The notes under the pieces were generated by a model that saw only the letters and a list, made by a program, of their open reading frames with translations, had not been told where the DNA came from and did no database searches. From Thalassia testudinum (taxonomy: Eukaryota > Streptophyta > Magnoliopsida > Alismatales > Hydrocharitaceae): a stretch of 64,000 nucleotides of DNA. The position numbers and the translations under genes were made by a program. Positions 46,367 to 57,079 of this stretch are shown here, piece after piece. Positions within the stretch are counted from its first letter, which is position 1; each line of letters begins with the position of its first letter. The DNA lies in assembly GCA_037157565.1 (NCBI GenBank), contig JAZHRO010000003.1, forward strand, positions 40,747,001 to 40,811,000. Reading direction: 5' to 3'.

Positions 46367-46555
46367 TGATAAATGCCAGTTTATCATCATTCTTATGCAT
46401 TAAAACAAACCTAGAGCTTAGGATTTTACTCTGCAAACGGGTTTTTGGGATGCATTTAGGCATAAAATAGGTTAGGCATGCATTGCATTTTTTATTGTCA
46501 TCTTGATATGTTTTTGTGAGTGTTAGGGATGAACAGATATACAGATCCCAAAAAC

Positions 46556-47250
46556 CCTAGCACTCAAGAAGGCAAATGGTGAAGGAGAAGCTCAGACTAG
46601 CTGGAACTCAACTTGATCCAGCTCACCACAGTTGGAACCTAGCTCACTTGAACTAGGGTTAGCTCATCCCAGCTCCATTCAGCTAATCTCAGCTGAATGG
46701 CAGCTCAAGAGAGTTCATCTTAGCTCACCCTATCTCAAGTCAGCTTAGATCCAGCTCAACTTAGCTGAGTCTAGCTCATCTCAGCTCCCACTAGTCCACA
46801 GGGAGCTCTAGCTAGCTCAGCTGAGTTGACAGGAGTTCACCCTAGCTAAGATCCAGCTACACCTAGCTCCACCCAACTCCAGCCAGCTGAAGAAGAACTC
46901 ATCCCAGCTCAGGAAGCTCAAGTCCAGCTCCTGGGACTCAACTTAGCTCAACTCAGTTGAGCTAAGCTACCTTAGCTGCCTCAACTAGCTTGATCCTCCC
47001 CGGGAGCACCAGACCTTGCTCACCTCAGCTCATTATGGTAGAAGCTAGCTCACTTTAGCTTCACTTAGTAGCTAGCAAAGAACTAGCAAGCTAAGCCAGC
47101 TAGAGTAGCTCCATGCCAGCCTCTTTAGCAGTAGCCAGCTCCAGTTTCAGCTCCAGACTTCTCCTCCTCAACTCCTCCCTCCAAACCCTAGCTCCAACAA
47201 CTTCTCCTCTACTCCTCCATTAGCTAAGCTACCTTAGCTTAGCTTAGCTT
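46556..47250. repeat. AGCT-dense degenerate repeat in El9 U3
   Basis: For about 700 bases AGCT, usually as TAGCTCA, CAGCTCA or TTAGCT, recurs every 8-20 bases without a fixed period. AGCT is its own reverse complement, so both strands look alike. Confidence 0.85.
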
Positions 47251-47703
47251 AGCTATGCTCCAACTTCCTTGGCTTGTACCACCCCAAAAACCCACCAAAC
47301 AACTCCACCCAACTACCTCCACCTAAGCTCCACATAAGCTAACCTACTTGGCACCAACCTAGCCTGCCCACCACCTCCAAAAGATGCCTAAAAGTGGCAC
47401 CAAAACCACCGTAACCACCCCCTTGATGGCGCCACTTTTCCCTCCAAAAACCCCCTTCATCTCCACCATACACCACTCCTTAAATCCATCTCCACCATCC
47501 ACCTAACCACCCTTCTAGAAGACCCTAGGTTGGCACCAAATTGGTGGCGTCTCTCCACCACTAAAATCCACCAACACGGCCATAACCACCCCATTTAACA
47601 CCCGTTGGGCTGGCAACAAATACCCTTGGCCATAGGATCACCAACCACCTCCATCCTTCCATCCTAGCCCTCCATTTCAAGGGGCACCTTAACCCCCATC
47701 CTA

Positions 47704-47718
47704 CCCTATAAAAAGACC
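47704..47718 (+). promoter_or_regulatory. TATA box of El9 LTR
   Basis: CCCTATAAAAAGACC, about 900 bases before the LTR end, in the position expected for the core promoter. Confidence 0.6.
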
Positions 47719-48618
47719 ACTACCCGCCACCATTCAAGGCATCCTTGGCTAGCAAATTCACCCTCATATTCCACCTAGAAGCTCACATCCAAGAGAGAAC
47801 AAGAAGAAGAAGATTAAGGGGATATTATGTCCCCTTGGTGCCTTCCCCTCTTCCCTTCTCTCTTGGGTCACGCTAGCCAAAGGAGAAGCCAGGCAAGGAA
47901 GATCTTTGGAGGAGATTTTGAAGGTGGTCCATGCCATCTTGGAGGAGCTCTTGAGGGTGGTGCATGACCCCCCCCCCCTTGGAGGAGAGCATTGAAGGTG
48001 GTAGCTTCCACCTTGGACTAGCTCTCAAGGAAGGAGAAGAAGGAGGCCCTCTTTTCAAGCCAAGGAGCAGCTAGGCTTGGAGCAAGAAGACTCCCTTCTT
48101 CACCATTTTGCAAGAGGATTTGTGTTTCTTTTCTTGCTTTTAGATTTTTTTTATTTTAGTAGAAGCATTCCTCTACTTGTCCTTGAAAAGAACACCAATT
48201 CTAGTCAATTAAATTGCCTTCTTTTAGCTTTTTATTGCAATTGTTACTTTTGGTTCTAGCACTTGATTCACCTCTTCTTCCTAATTACTCTAGGCCTCCA
48301 CTTGCCTAGACTGAGCTTAGGAAGAAGATATTTCTATCTTTTAAGTTTTAGTTAAGCAATTGTAGCTGTTAGTACTTTCCGTTACAATTCACATTTTGCC
48401 CTCGTCTTTTCAAAACAAAAAAATTACATATTTAAAATACCAAAAAGAAAGTTGAGATCTATTTGTAAGCAAGGGGATTAATTTTGCAAACAATTGGCCT
48501 CCTTGGACGACCCTAGATACTCCCCTGTCTAAGATATAAATTTAAAATTGAAAGCAGATTCGCATGTTCCAATGACGTTAAAAACCCACTTTTACTAATC
48601 ACGCGCATTTCGCTATCA

Positions 48619-50900
48619 CGTACAGTAGGCCCAAAGAGCATCCTCAAGCTTTTGAGTCCAATCCTTGCGAACAGGCCTATTCATTTTCTGCAGAATGTTC
48701 TTGATCTCTCGATTGGAGATCTTGGGTTGTCCATTCATCTAGGGATGGTAAGGTGTAGAAATTTGGTGATTAACCACGTATTTGGCTAGAAAATTCTGGA
48801 ATTGGTAATTAGTAAAATGAGTGCCACCATCACTGATGATAGCCCTCGAAATCCCAAACCTACTGAAGATATTTTTCTTGACAAAATCGATGACAACCTT
48901 ATGGTCAATGGTTTGGGTGGGAATCACCTCAATCCATTTGAACACATAATCAACAGCAACAAGAATGTACTAATGTCGAAATGAAGGGATAAATGGTCCC
49001 CGAGTGCCTGACATCGAGAACATGACCTTGAGAAATCCTGGGCATCCTTGAATAAAGATGACCAATAGAAGCCAGTTGCAAGATTTTTGCAGCCGTCTTT
49101 TTCCTGGAGAAATGTCCACCACACCTAGATGCATGGCAGAACTCGAGTATACTGTTGAATTCATTCTCCGGTATACATCGACGAATAATCTGATCAGAGC
49201 CGATGCGGTACAACTCAGGATCCTCCCAGAAGTAGTATTTGGCCTCAGATTTGAGTCTATCCTGTTGTTGCTTGGTCCAATCTTGGGGGATTTGACCAAC
49301 GGCCAAATAGTTAACAATGGCAGCAAACCATGGGGTGTGGACACCCAAAACTGTAAGAATAGTTTTATTCGGAAAAGTGTCAGCAATCGGAATGTCCAGA
49401 CGAGAGGAATCACCTAGGAGTCTCGACAAATGATCTGCTACCACATTTTGTACCCCAGTTTTATCCTTGATTTCAGGATCAAATTCTTGAAGCAAAAGAA
49501 TCCAAGGAATAAGCTGGGGTTTAGCATCCTTTTTGGCCAAGAGATGTCTCAAAGTCGAGTGGTCGGTATAGATGATAACATGAGACCCTAAGAGATAAGC
49601 CTTGAATTTTTCCAAAGCGAACACTATAGCAAGTACTTCCTTTTCAGTAATAGTGTAATTCCTCTGGGCTTCATCCAGAGTTTCACTAGCATAGTAGATG
49701 ACAAAGAGCTTTCTATCAATTTTCTGACCCAAGACAACCCCGACCGCATAATCAGAAGCGTCAGTCATGATCTCAAAAGGGGCTGTCTAAATTGGTGGTT
49801 GCAAAACTGGAGCACATGTGACTGCCATTTTCAGGAAATCAAATGCCTTTCGGCATGATTCATCAAAAACAAACGGCATTTCTTTGTCAAGAAGATTGCT
49901 CAAAGGACGAGCAACCTTCGAGAAATCCTTGATGAATCTTCGATAAAATCCCACATGGCCAAGAAATGATCAGATTTGTTTAATAGATGTGGGAGGAGGA
50001 AGTTTAGCGATAGCATCAACCTTAGCTTTATCCACTTCAATTCCCCGTTCAGAGATTACATGACACAAAACGATGCCTTCTTGGGTCATGAAATGACTCT
50101 TTTCCCAGCTAAGGACCAATCGTGTTTTGATACATCGCTTAAGAATCATTTCCAGATTAGCCAAACAAGAGTCAAATGATTCTCCGAAAATAGAGAAATC
50201 ATCCATGAATACTTCCGTAAACTCTCCCACCATGTCAGAAAATATGGCTAGCATACCCCTTTGAAAAGTCGTAGGTGCATTGCATAACCCAAAAGGCATC
50301 CTACGAAAAGCAAAGGTTCCATAGGGACAGGTGAAAGTAGTTTTTTCCTGATCCTCGGGATGGATAGGAACTTGGTTGTATCCTGAGTAGCCATCAAGAA
50401 AATAGAAGTACTGCCCGGCTAATTTTTCCAAGATTTGATCGATGAAGGGCAAGGGAAATGATCCTTTTTAGTGGCTTTGTTCAGCTTCCTATAATCAATA
50501 CAAACCCTCCAAGAGGAAGCTGAATGAGTTGTGACAGTTTCTCCTCTCTCGTTAGTCACAACGGTAATCCTGGCTTTCTTCAGAATAATCTGTATGGGAC
50601 TTACCCAGGGACTATCAGAGATTGGATAAATAATTCCTGCATCGAGCCACTTGATGATTTCCTTTTTGGCCACTTCTCGCATATTTGGATTCAATCTCCT
50701 CTGCATCTGGCGAGAAAGGCAGGATCCATCTTCCAAGAATATTCTATGATTACAGTAAGATGGCTCGATCCCCCTGAGGTCATGAATGGTCCAACCAATT
50801 GCCTCCATATGTTCCTTCAGGACCTTGATCAATTTAATCTCTTGCTCCTTTGTCAATTTAGCACTGATAATCACACGGAGTGTCTTCTGAGGTCCTAAAA
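48619..50900 (-). pseudogene. El8 reverse transcriptase, RNase H and integrase
   Basis: Copies RNA into DNA and inserts it. Reverse transcriptase runs from about 50850: WRVCIDYRKLN, then a one-base loss near 50455 shifts the frame, then MPFGLCNAPTTFQ and the catalytic FMDD at residues 82-85 of the 50452-49970 frame. A TGA near 49979 replaces Arg. RNase H follows ([10 protein letters not shown] at 49768; [11 protein letters not shown]). Integrase has the zinc-binding His/Cys set ([12 protein letters not shown] near 49040) with a frameshift at about 49100, a core Asp (SDGGTHFTN near 48830) and Glu (NREIKNIL near 48700). It is cut at 48618 by El9. Confidence 0.9.
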
Positions 50901-51921
50901 ATTGATATTTCAAATTCTCAAGCAATGGTTTCAGTTCAAGCTGGGGCGTGTTGATGATTGATGGTAGGGTAGATGCTGAAGATTCAACAAGAGGAAGAGG
51001 TTGTGAGTGAACAAAATCAATAACCTCTTCAGAAAATGGCAGGTTAGCCATAGAGGGTTGCGGGTCAAATATGTCATCCAAGGAGGAACTTTCAATTAAA
51101 GAAACCATCAAACAAGTTTCAATGTTTTCATTATCCTCATCAAGTTCCTCAATAAGTCCACAATCCTCAAATTTGTTGATCACCTTAAAAATATACAATT
51201 TCATTTGTTGATCCCCAAAGGCAATTTCCATGCTACCGCTTTCACAATTAATGTTGGCCTTAGCGGTAGCCAGGAATGGATGCCCCAGAATGATGGGTGT
51301 GTTCGTCAGATTATTGGGTACATCCACATCAAGGACAAGGAAATCTACAGGAAAATAAAAATCCTTGACCTTAACTATAACATCTTCAATAATGCCTTAC
51401 GGGTTTGTGACCGAGCGGTCCGCTAACTGTAGCATTACTGAAGTTGGTCGAAGTTCACCTAACCCAAACTTCTCGTAAAGAGAAGTCTGAATTTGATTGA
51501 TGGATGCACCCAGATCCAAAAGTGCTCTATCAAATGTGTAATCTCCAATGATGCAAGAAATCAGTGGAGCACCTAGATCTTTCTTTTTTTTTGGGAGGTA
51601 ATGCAGGATAATAGAACTAGCCTGCTCGAATAGTACCACCTTCCTCGGAACAGATTCTCTCGACTTACGCTTTTGTGTACATAATTCCTTTAAAAATCTT
51701 GCGTAAGCTGGTATGTACTTGATAGCATCAAGGAGAGAGATATTGATCTCAGCATTCTTAAATAAATTCATAAGCTCCTCATTGCTATCAACAAACTTCT
51801 TCTTTGATTTGGTTAAGGATTCAGGAAAAGAAACATGAGTCAGATCTTTGGAATCAGGTTCCTGAGCCTTGATTTCCCCTCTAGAATTCTCCTCTCTCTC
51901 CTCAAGTTGTTCAGGATTCAA
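50901..51921 (-). pseudogene. El8 protease and linker
   Basis: Frame 51921-51397 has LLDLGASIN with the catalytic Asp at about residue 136 and VMLQLADRS. A stop (TAA near 51397) precedes GIIEDV, where relatives have Lys-Gly. The frame resumes at 51327 with GHPFLATAKANINCESG, then an acidic, Pro-rich linker (SEEVIDFVHSQPLPLVE) to reverse transcriptase. The protease would cut Gag-Pol into mature proteins. Confidence 0.88.
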
Positions 51922-51959
51922 ACGATCAGAATAGTGTGGTTGTGGATCCTGAGTCTACT

Positions 51960-53721
51960 TACCACTCCTCAAAGTGACAGAATTTGCAGATGCAAAAGAA
52001 TTTGGGTCTTAGGGAGGTTTAGGAAAGATTGGAGGGGCTTGATTAACCATGAATTGTTGATTTGCAGAACAAGAAGAAGAGGACGAGGAACCCTGCTCAA
52101 CCACCTGAGCATGTATGTGTGGTTCCCTCTGATTTCCATACCCATGGGCTTGGTTGCCCGAATTCATAATATTTCGCGAGTTGGGTATGGGTTGGGATGG
52201 TAGAGATCCGGGTTGATGAGAATTAGCAATGAGCCCGGACTGCAATTTGTCCAGCGAAGTTTTCATTTGCTGCATGAGCTAGAGCATGGATCATTGCATC
52301 TCTACCATTTGATGGTTCAAATCAGCCAGCCCTGCGGGTTGACGGGCATTCCAAGCTAGTTGATTGACCTGATTTGGAGGCAATTGAGTATATACTTAAC
52401 CCTGACCCATTGGTCGTTGTGGAGCATAGTTTCCAGGTCAGAATTGGGTCTGTTGCCCTAGGTTTTTCCAAGAGAAGTTAGGGTGGTTTCTCCAACTTGG
52501 ATTATAGGCATTAGAGTAAGGGTTGGATCTAACATTCTCTTGTACAGCACAGACATCCTCATAGGGTGAGGATGGAGAGAAAGAAAGGGAAGGATTAGAA
52601 AAACTGGGATCAAAGGCCCTAGTTTGGAACCCGTGGGGTTCTGAAAAATGCTGACTCACAGGTTGAGCCGCATCAAGTTGGTTCACGAACTCCCATCTAG
52701 ATGGAGCTTGTGAAGAATGGAATCCCGAATTTTGGGATTGAGTGGATCGAGAGTTATTCACAGAATTGCCAGCCATCCACTCTTCCATTCTCTTAGTAAC
52801 CAAGTCCACCTTATCAAGTTTGTTACAAATCAATTCCATATCAAATGAATGAGAGTCATGGACTTTGTTGACATTTGATTTGGGCTGCTGGGACCAGTTA
52901 AATGTATCCATGGAGGAATGATTGATTGAATTCTCACTCACTTCCTCAAATAAATCATGTGCACTATCTGCATCTTTATTGAGGAAATTGCCTTCGCAAG
53001 GAGAATCCACATGATTTCTGTGTTGCTCAGTCAACCAATGATAGAAGATCTACACGAGTTGCTATTTTGGCACCTCGTTGTGTGGACACCTCCTCAATAA
53101 GTCCTAGAATCGCTTCCAGGCCACATGAAACTGCTCCCCTGGCCACTGGGTAAAGGTAGTGATTGCCCGTCTCAAAGCATTGGTATGTCCGACTGGGAGG
53201 AATTTCTTCAGAAAGGTCGATTTCAACTCATTCCAAATTGTAATTGGTCTTCCTATTGTCCTATACCAATGCGTTGCCTTATCCCTAAGAGAGTGGGGCA
53301 AGAGCCTCATGATCATTTTCTCCTCATTTACGTTTCGAGCCTAGGTGGTATGGACCAAAGTGCTCAAGTCCTCCAAGTGCTGAAATGGATCTTCGGAGCG
53401 GAGCCCATGATAATGTTTAATCAGGCTTAATACCTGGGGCTTGATTTCTACGTCACCGGCTAGAATCTGGACACCGGGACGTTCCCCATAATTTGAAGGA
53501 TCATAAAAATCCTTCAAGGGCTGAGCGCCCTGCATTCTCTGGAACCATTCCAGCATTCTCTGCATTTGTCCCAGCTGCCTTCAAAATTCATCCTATGGAT
53601 TTCCAAGCAGAGGAGGCTGTTGGTCGGCCATGGGATCAATTTGACCAAAATCCAATTTACGTCTCCTAGAATGCTCTAATGGTCCTTCCAATCGAGGATT
53701 CAATGACCGTCTTCCCAGCAA
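51960..53721 (-). pseudogene. El8 gag
   Basis: The codon aligned with the El7 start is TTG (53719-53721), so the start is probably lost. Gag core: LLPHSLRDKATHWYRTIGRP, FLKKFLPVGHTNALR, TFTQWPGEQFHVAWKRF (53316-53104), then SPCEGNFLNKDADSAHDLFE, SWRNHPNFSW near 52470, and VTLRSGK at about 51960. Stops near 53600, 53340, 53104 and 52435 break it. It is closely similar to El7 gag. Confidence 0.88.
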
Positions 53722-54939
53722 AAACTAGGAGTTCGGAAGGACTGGGGATAGGGACCCTACAGCACAACAAAACAAGGCTATCCTTAAGTGGGATAGCCTA
53801 AGGATCTACTGACTCCCAAAACCTGCCTTAAGACTGTAAATGATTTACTCTACTTGTGTCTGGTTAATCCAACCAGTTAAAAGGAGGGACTGGGGAGAAG
53901 GTTCTTCCTTCGGCTTTTGCCTCCGGTTCCTAGTGTACCCCACAGCCGCGGTCGTTTGACGCTACTCCCCTAGTTAGACATCAGATTAATCAGTACAAGT
54001 AGGTTAATCAAAGACAATCTCAGACTGGGCCCTAAAGAGCGAATCAGACCTTAAGGCCAACGTATATTCAATTTTATTAAGGCCTAGGATTGTGGTGCTT
54101 ACGGAATGTGATGGGCCCTTAAAATGGATTGTGCCTTTAATGATTAATTGAGATTTATGTAAGTGCATGCACAACCAGGGTTTTCAAGCAAGATTATTTG
54201 TGATGCATGGATTTTAATGTTCAAATCTTTCTTAAGTAGCTTTTAGGGTTTCAAATTAGGTGGATTGCAATCAAGTTTCTAATCCAACCAAGTTGTCAAA
54301 CACAGGTGAAAATTGTTTTCCTTTAAAACCAGAAAGAAAGTGGAGTGCCTGGAATAGACCTAGATTGAAAACCCTAAGGAAGAGCTACTTGATGAGTTGA
54401 TTTTAAATAGAGTGGTGTGGCCCAAACAACTCAAACAACTGGCCACAAATGCACCACTAAGTTAGTCACTCAAAGATGGTTAGCTTAGAATGATTTCTAC
54501 TCTTTTATGTGTTGCTTTGTGTGTATCAGTTCCACAGATCAGAGCCCAGTTGAGTAGAAACAAATCAATCCAGTTAAGTGCCTTGAATGTAGGTGTACGT
54601 TGTGTGTTTGTTGAAAATTGCCCCACAAAATTATCTTTTTGTTTTTTTTTTATAAATGAGGGTGGAATGAATGTGAGTAAGAATCCAAACAACCAAACTA
54701 TTCCTAGGATTTATGTAAACACCTAGGTTAATTGGAATTTGGATTTAATGTGGCGAATGAAATCTATGGAGGGGGGAACAATGAGGAGCACTTACAGTTG
54801 TCTTCAACTGCACTTTACTCCAGTCTACCGCTTGATGATACCCTGATGGATGTCTTTGCAAAACAATAGACACAAGAGAAACCAAGTTAGAAAATAATAA
54901 AGTGCAAGAAATGCGAAAAGAAGATAGGAAAACGTTGCC
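53722..54939 (-). other. El8 leader
   Basis: Non-coding; the conserved leader block is at 53881-53973 (minus strand AGTAGCGTCAAACGACCGC, GGCAAAAGCC and GGAAGAACCTTC). No gene. Confidence 0.7.
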
Positions 54940-54957
54940 TCCCTGGCAACGGCGCCA
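54940..54957 (-). other. primer-binding site of El8 (tRNA-Asp)
   Basis: The minus strand reads TGGCGCCGTTGCCAGGGA, 17 of 18 to the tRNA-Asp complement, the best preserved here. It is three bases from the LTR. Confidence 0.92.
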
Positions 54958-54960
54958 AAA

Positions 54961-56553
54961 TGTTGGACATGCGAGTTGCTACGCTAACGTGTTTAGTTTT
55001 TAAAACCTTGTCATTGTAGCTTGAAAGCGAAGAACTCATGTTCAACAAATAAAATTTATACCAAAATTGAAATTCCGGGTCGAACACAGGGAGGCTATGT
55101 CGATCTATATTCACAATTATATTTTTTTTAAATTTTTCTTGAAAAGTGAGGCAATGTAATTACAATGAAACTATAACTACAATCAGACTAAAAAGGGAGA
55201 GAGAGAGAGAGAGAGAACATTCATTCAATAATTCAAAATGTTTATACAATAAAACCAAATAAGAATTATACTAGAAAGTGGGAAATCAGCTACACTAGAA
55301 AGTAGGAAAATTCTACACTAGAAAGTTGTAAAGATGAACAGGAGAGAGAAGTTATCCTCCTCGATGATTGCTTGGAGGATGAGCTGGACGGGACGATGCC
55401 TGGACGAAGGAGGATGGAGCAAGATGAAGGAGGATGAAGCAGAAGAATGGGAACGGGGCAACACGTCGTCATCGTCATGGGATCCACTTCCGAACGGGGG
55501 ATGAAATTTTGACTTTATCTCGCAAGGAGCATCCCGGGTGTAGGACAAGCTTCTCTTGGGCTTTGGAGAGGTAGAGAAGAGAAGGAAGGGATGAGAATTT
55601 CGTGTGGAGGGGGTCTCCTTTTATAGTTGCAAGGAGTGGGGGCAATTTGGTCATTACATCTTTAAAAACATTAATTCAGGACCTTTAGTGACGGATAAAA
55701 CCGTCGCTAAAGGTCTAAATGTGGGCGTAGTGGGCGGTGCGCATGCGCACGCCCGCTCGCTTGCCCGCGTGTGCAATGCTTGCGCACGTTCAGCCATCCT
55801 CAGCCATTTGATCGCGAGATAGGATGGCTTAGATCACACCTTCACCCTCCTACGCTGTGCGCCCGCTCGCATGCGATGCCACGTCCTCGCTGCGTGTGCA
55901 ATAGCATGTGGGCGCTATCAGATGATCTGGGTTGCCCACAGCCTATCGGACGATTGCCTTTAATTGCGCGCGCCAGCAGATCGCATGTCGAACCGACATC
56001 CTGTGAATGCGCAACGCCTCACAACCACTGTGCTACGCAGTGGAAAGTGTCCCGTGGACAACTTAAGGCACGCACATCCACAGCCGTTGGATCAAGATCC
56101 AACGGTAGAGAAGCGCAGATGTAGGGGCTTCAGCGGTTGCGTGCCGATTGACTCGATTTTTGTGTTGTTAGGCTGCAATCATCTATCTAAATCCATTCGT
56201 GTGGTCGGATTTGTTGTTTGAAGTGCGGATTTACACCATCTTGGCCCTTGATCTTCTAGGGTTCCCCGATCACTATCTGATGCTGCAGATGCCTGATTAT
56301 AGCGATCTTAGAGTCGTTGAACTTCAATCGTCACCCTAATCACATCTGTACGGTTGGATCTTCGATCCGAGGCCCTGATAAAAAGTTTGCCCTGTCCAAG
56401 CACATAAAATGAGATAATTAACCTCCATTTTATTCAAACTACTCTAAAAGCAAGATGATGCATGTTATGCAATATTTATAGAATGCATTGCAATCCTATG
56501 CTTAAGAACATGCATAAATAGACATCTAAAATAGTGTAAACATGTTTACATCA
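54961..56553 (-). repeat. 5' LTR of El8
   Basis: Partner of 42226-43870. TATA at 55615-55626; tRNA-like module 55985-56035; perfect inverted repeat 56084-56105 (CCGTTGGATC, AA, GATCCAACGG). Confidence 0.95.
55985..56035 (-). other. tRNA-like Pol III A/B-box module in El8 5' LTR
   Basis: Minus sense TAGCACAGTGGT (56035-56024) fits the A-box consensus TRGCNNAGNGGT exactly; GGTTCGACAT (55994-55985) fits the first part of the B box. They are 29 bases apart, as in tRNA genes. There is no complete cloverleaf, so this is not a tRNA gene. Confidence 0.6.
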
Positions 56554-56558
56554 GCCAC

Positions 56559-57079
56559 CAAAAAGGATCACTTTCCCTTGCCATTCATCGATCAAATCCC
56601 AGAAAGGTTAGCTGGGAAAAAATAGTTTTGTTTCCTAGACAGTTGTTTTGGATATAACCAAGTCCCTATCCATCACGAAGACCAGGAAATGACAACTTTC
56701 ACATAATCCTTACAAAACTTTTGCATTCCATAGAATGCCATTCGAGCTTTGCAATTCACTCGCAATTTTTCAAAGGTGCATGTTGGCCATCTTTTCTAAC
56801 ATGGTGGGAGATTGTCTTGACGTGTTCATGGATGATTTCTCCATTTTCGAAGATTCTTTTGGGTCTTGCCTAGCTAACTTGGACTTGATCCTCCAGAGAT
56901 GCATCAAGACACAGCTGGTCCTTAGCTGGGAAAAGAGCCACTTTATGACTCGGGAAGGCATTGTCCTGGGTCATGTGGTCTCTAATCGGGGTATTGAGGT
57001 TGATAAGGCTAAGGTGGATGCTATATCAAGACTTCCTCCACCCACATCCGTAAAATAGATCCACTCTTTCCATGGGCAT
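56559..57079 (+). pseudogene. El7 reverse transcriptase, second part
   Basis: Resumes at TKKDHFPLPFIDQ after El8. Frameshifts and stops fall at about 56620-56730. Open piece 56735-57058 has MPFELCNSLAIFQ and the catalytic FMDD at residues 31-34, then EKSHFMTREGIVLGH. A TAG ends it where relatives continue into the thumb. Confidence 0.88.

Larger units (their letters stand above)
45701..48618 (+). mobile_element. El9: truncated insertion (tail plus 3' LTR) in El8 integrase
   Basis: From left: about 660 bases of non-coding interior, a polypurine box (46338-46366) and a complete-looking LTR (46367-48618). No 5' LTR or coding region remains. The right flank CGTAC (48619-48623) lacks a copy on the left, and roughly 12 integrase codons are also gone there, so one deletion probably removed El9's 5' part together with flanking El8 sequence. 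Confidence 0.75.
46367..48618 (+). repeat. 3' LTR of El9
   Basis: Begins TGATAAATGCCAG and ends TTTCGCTATCA. It contains the AGCT-dense tract (46556-47250), a proline-codon-like CCACC-rich zone (47280-47690), TATA box at 47704-47718 and a U5 block GGCCTCCTTGGACGACCC near 48499. No partner LTR in the window. Confidence 0.8.
42226..56553 (-). mobile_element. El8: near full-length Athila-like element nested in El7 reverse transcriptase
   Basis: LTRs are 42226-43870 and 54961-56553; exact duplication GCCAC (42221-42225 and 56554-56558). It carries all coding domains and is the best preserved element here, but has a lost gag start, frameshifts and stops, and its integrase is interrupted by El9. 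LTR copies differ at about 6 of the first 69 aligned positions (hand count). Coding sequence, tail and LTR are all related to El7. Confidence 0.95.

Noticed and set aside
46556..47250. CRISPR or satellite array
   Set aside because: There is no fixed repeat/spacer length, and the tract sits within an LTR of a plant element.
55985..56035. A true tRNA gene
   Set aside because: Only A and B boxes fit; the acceptor and anticodon stems do not pair.
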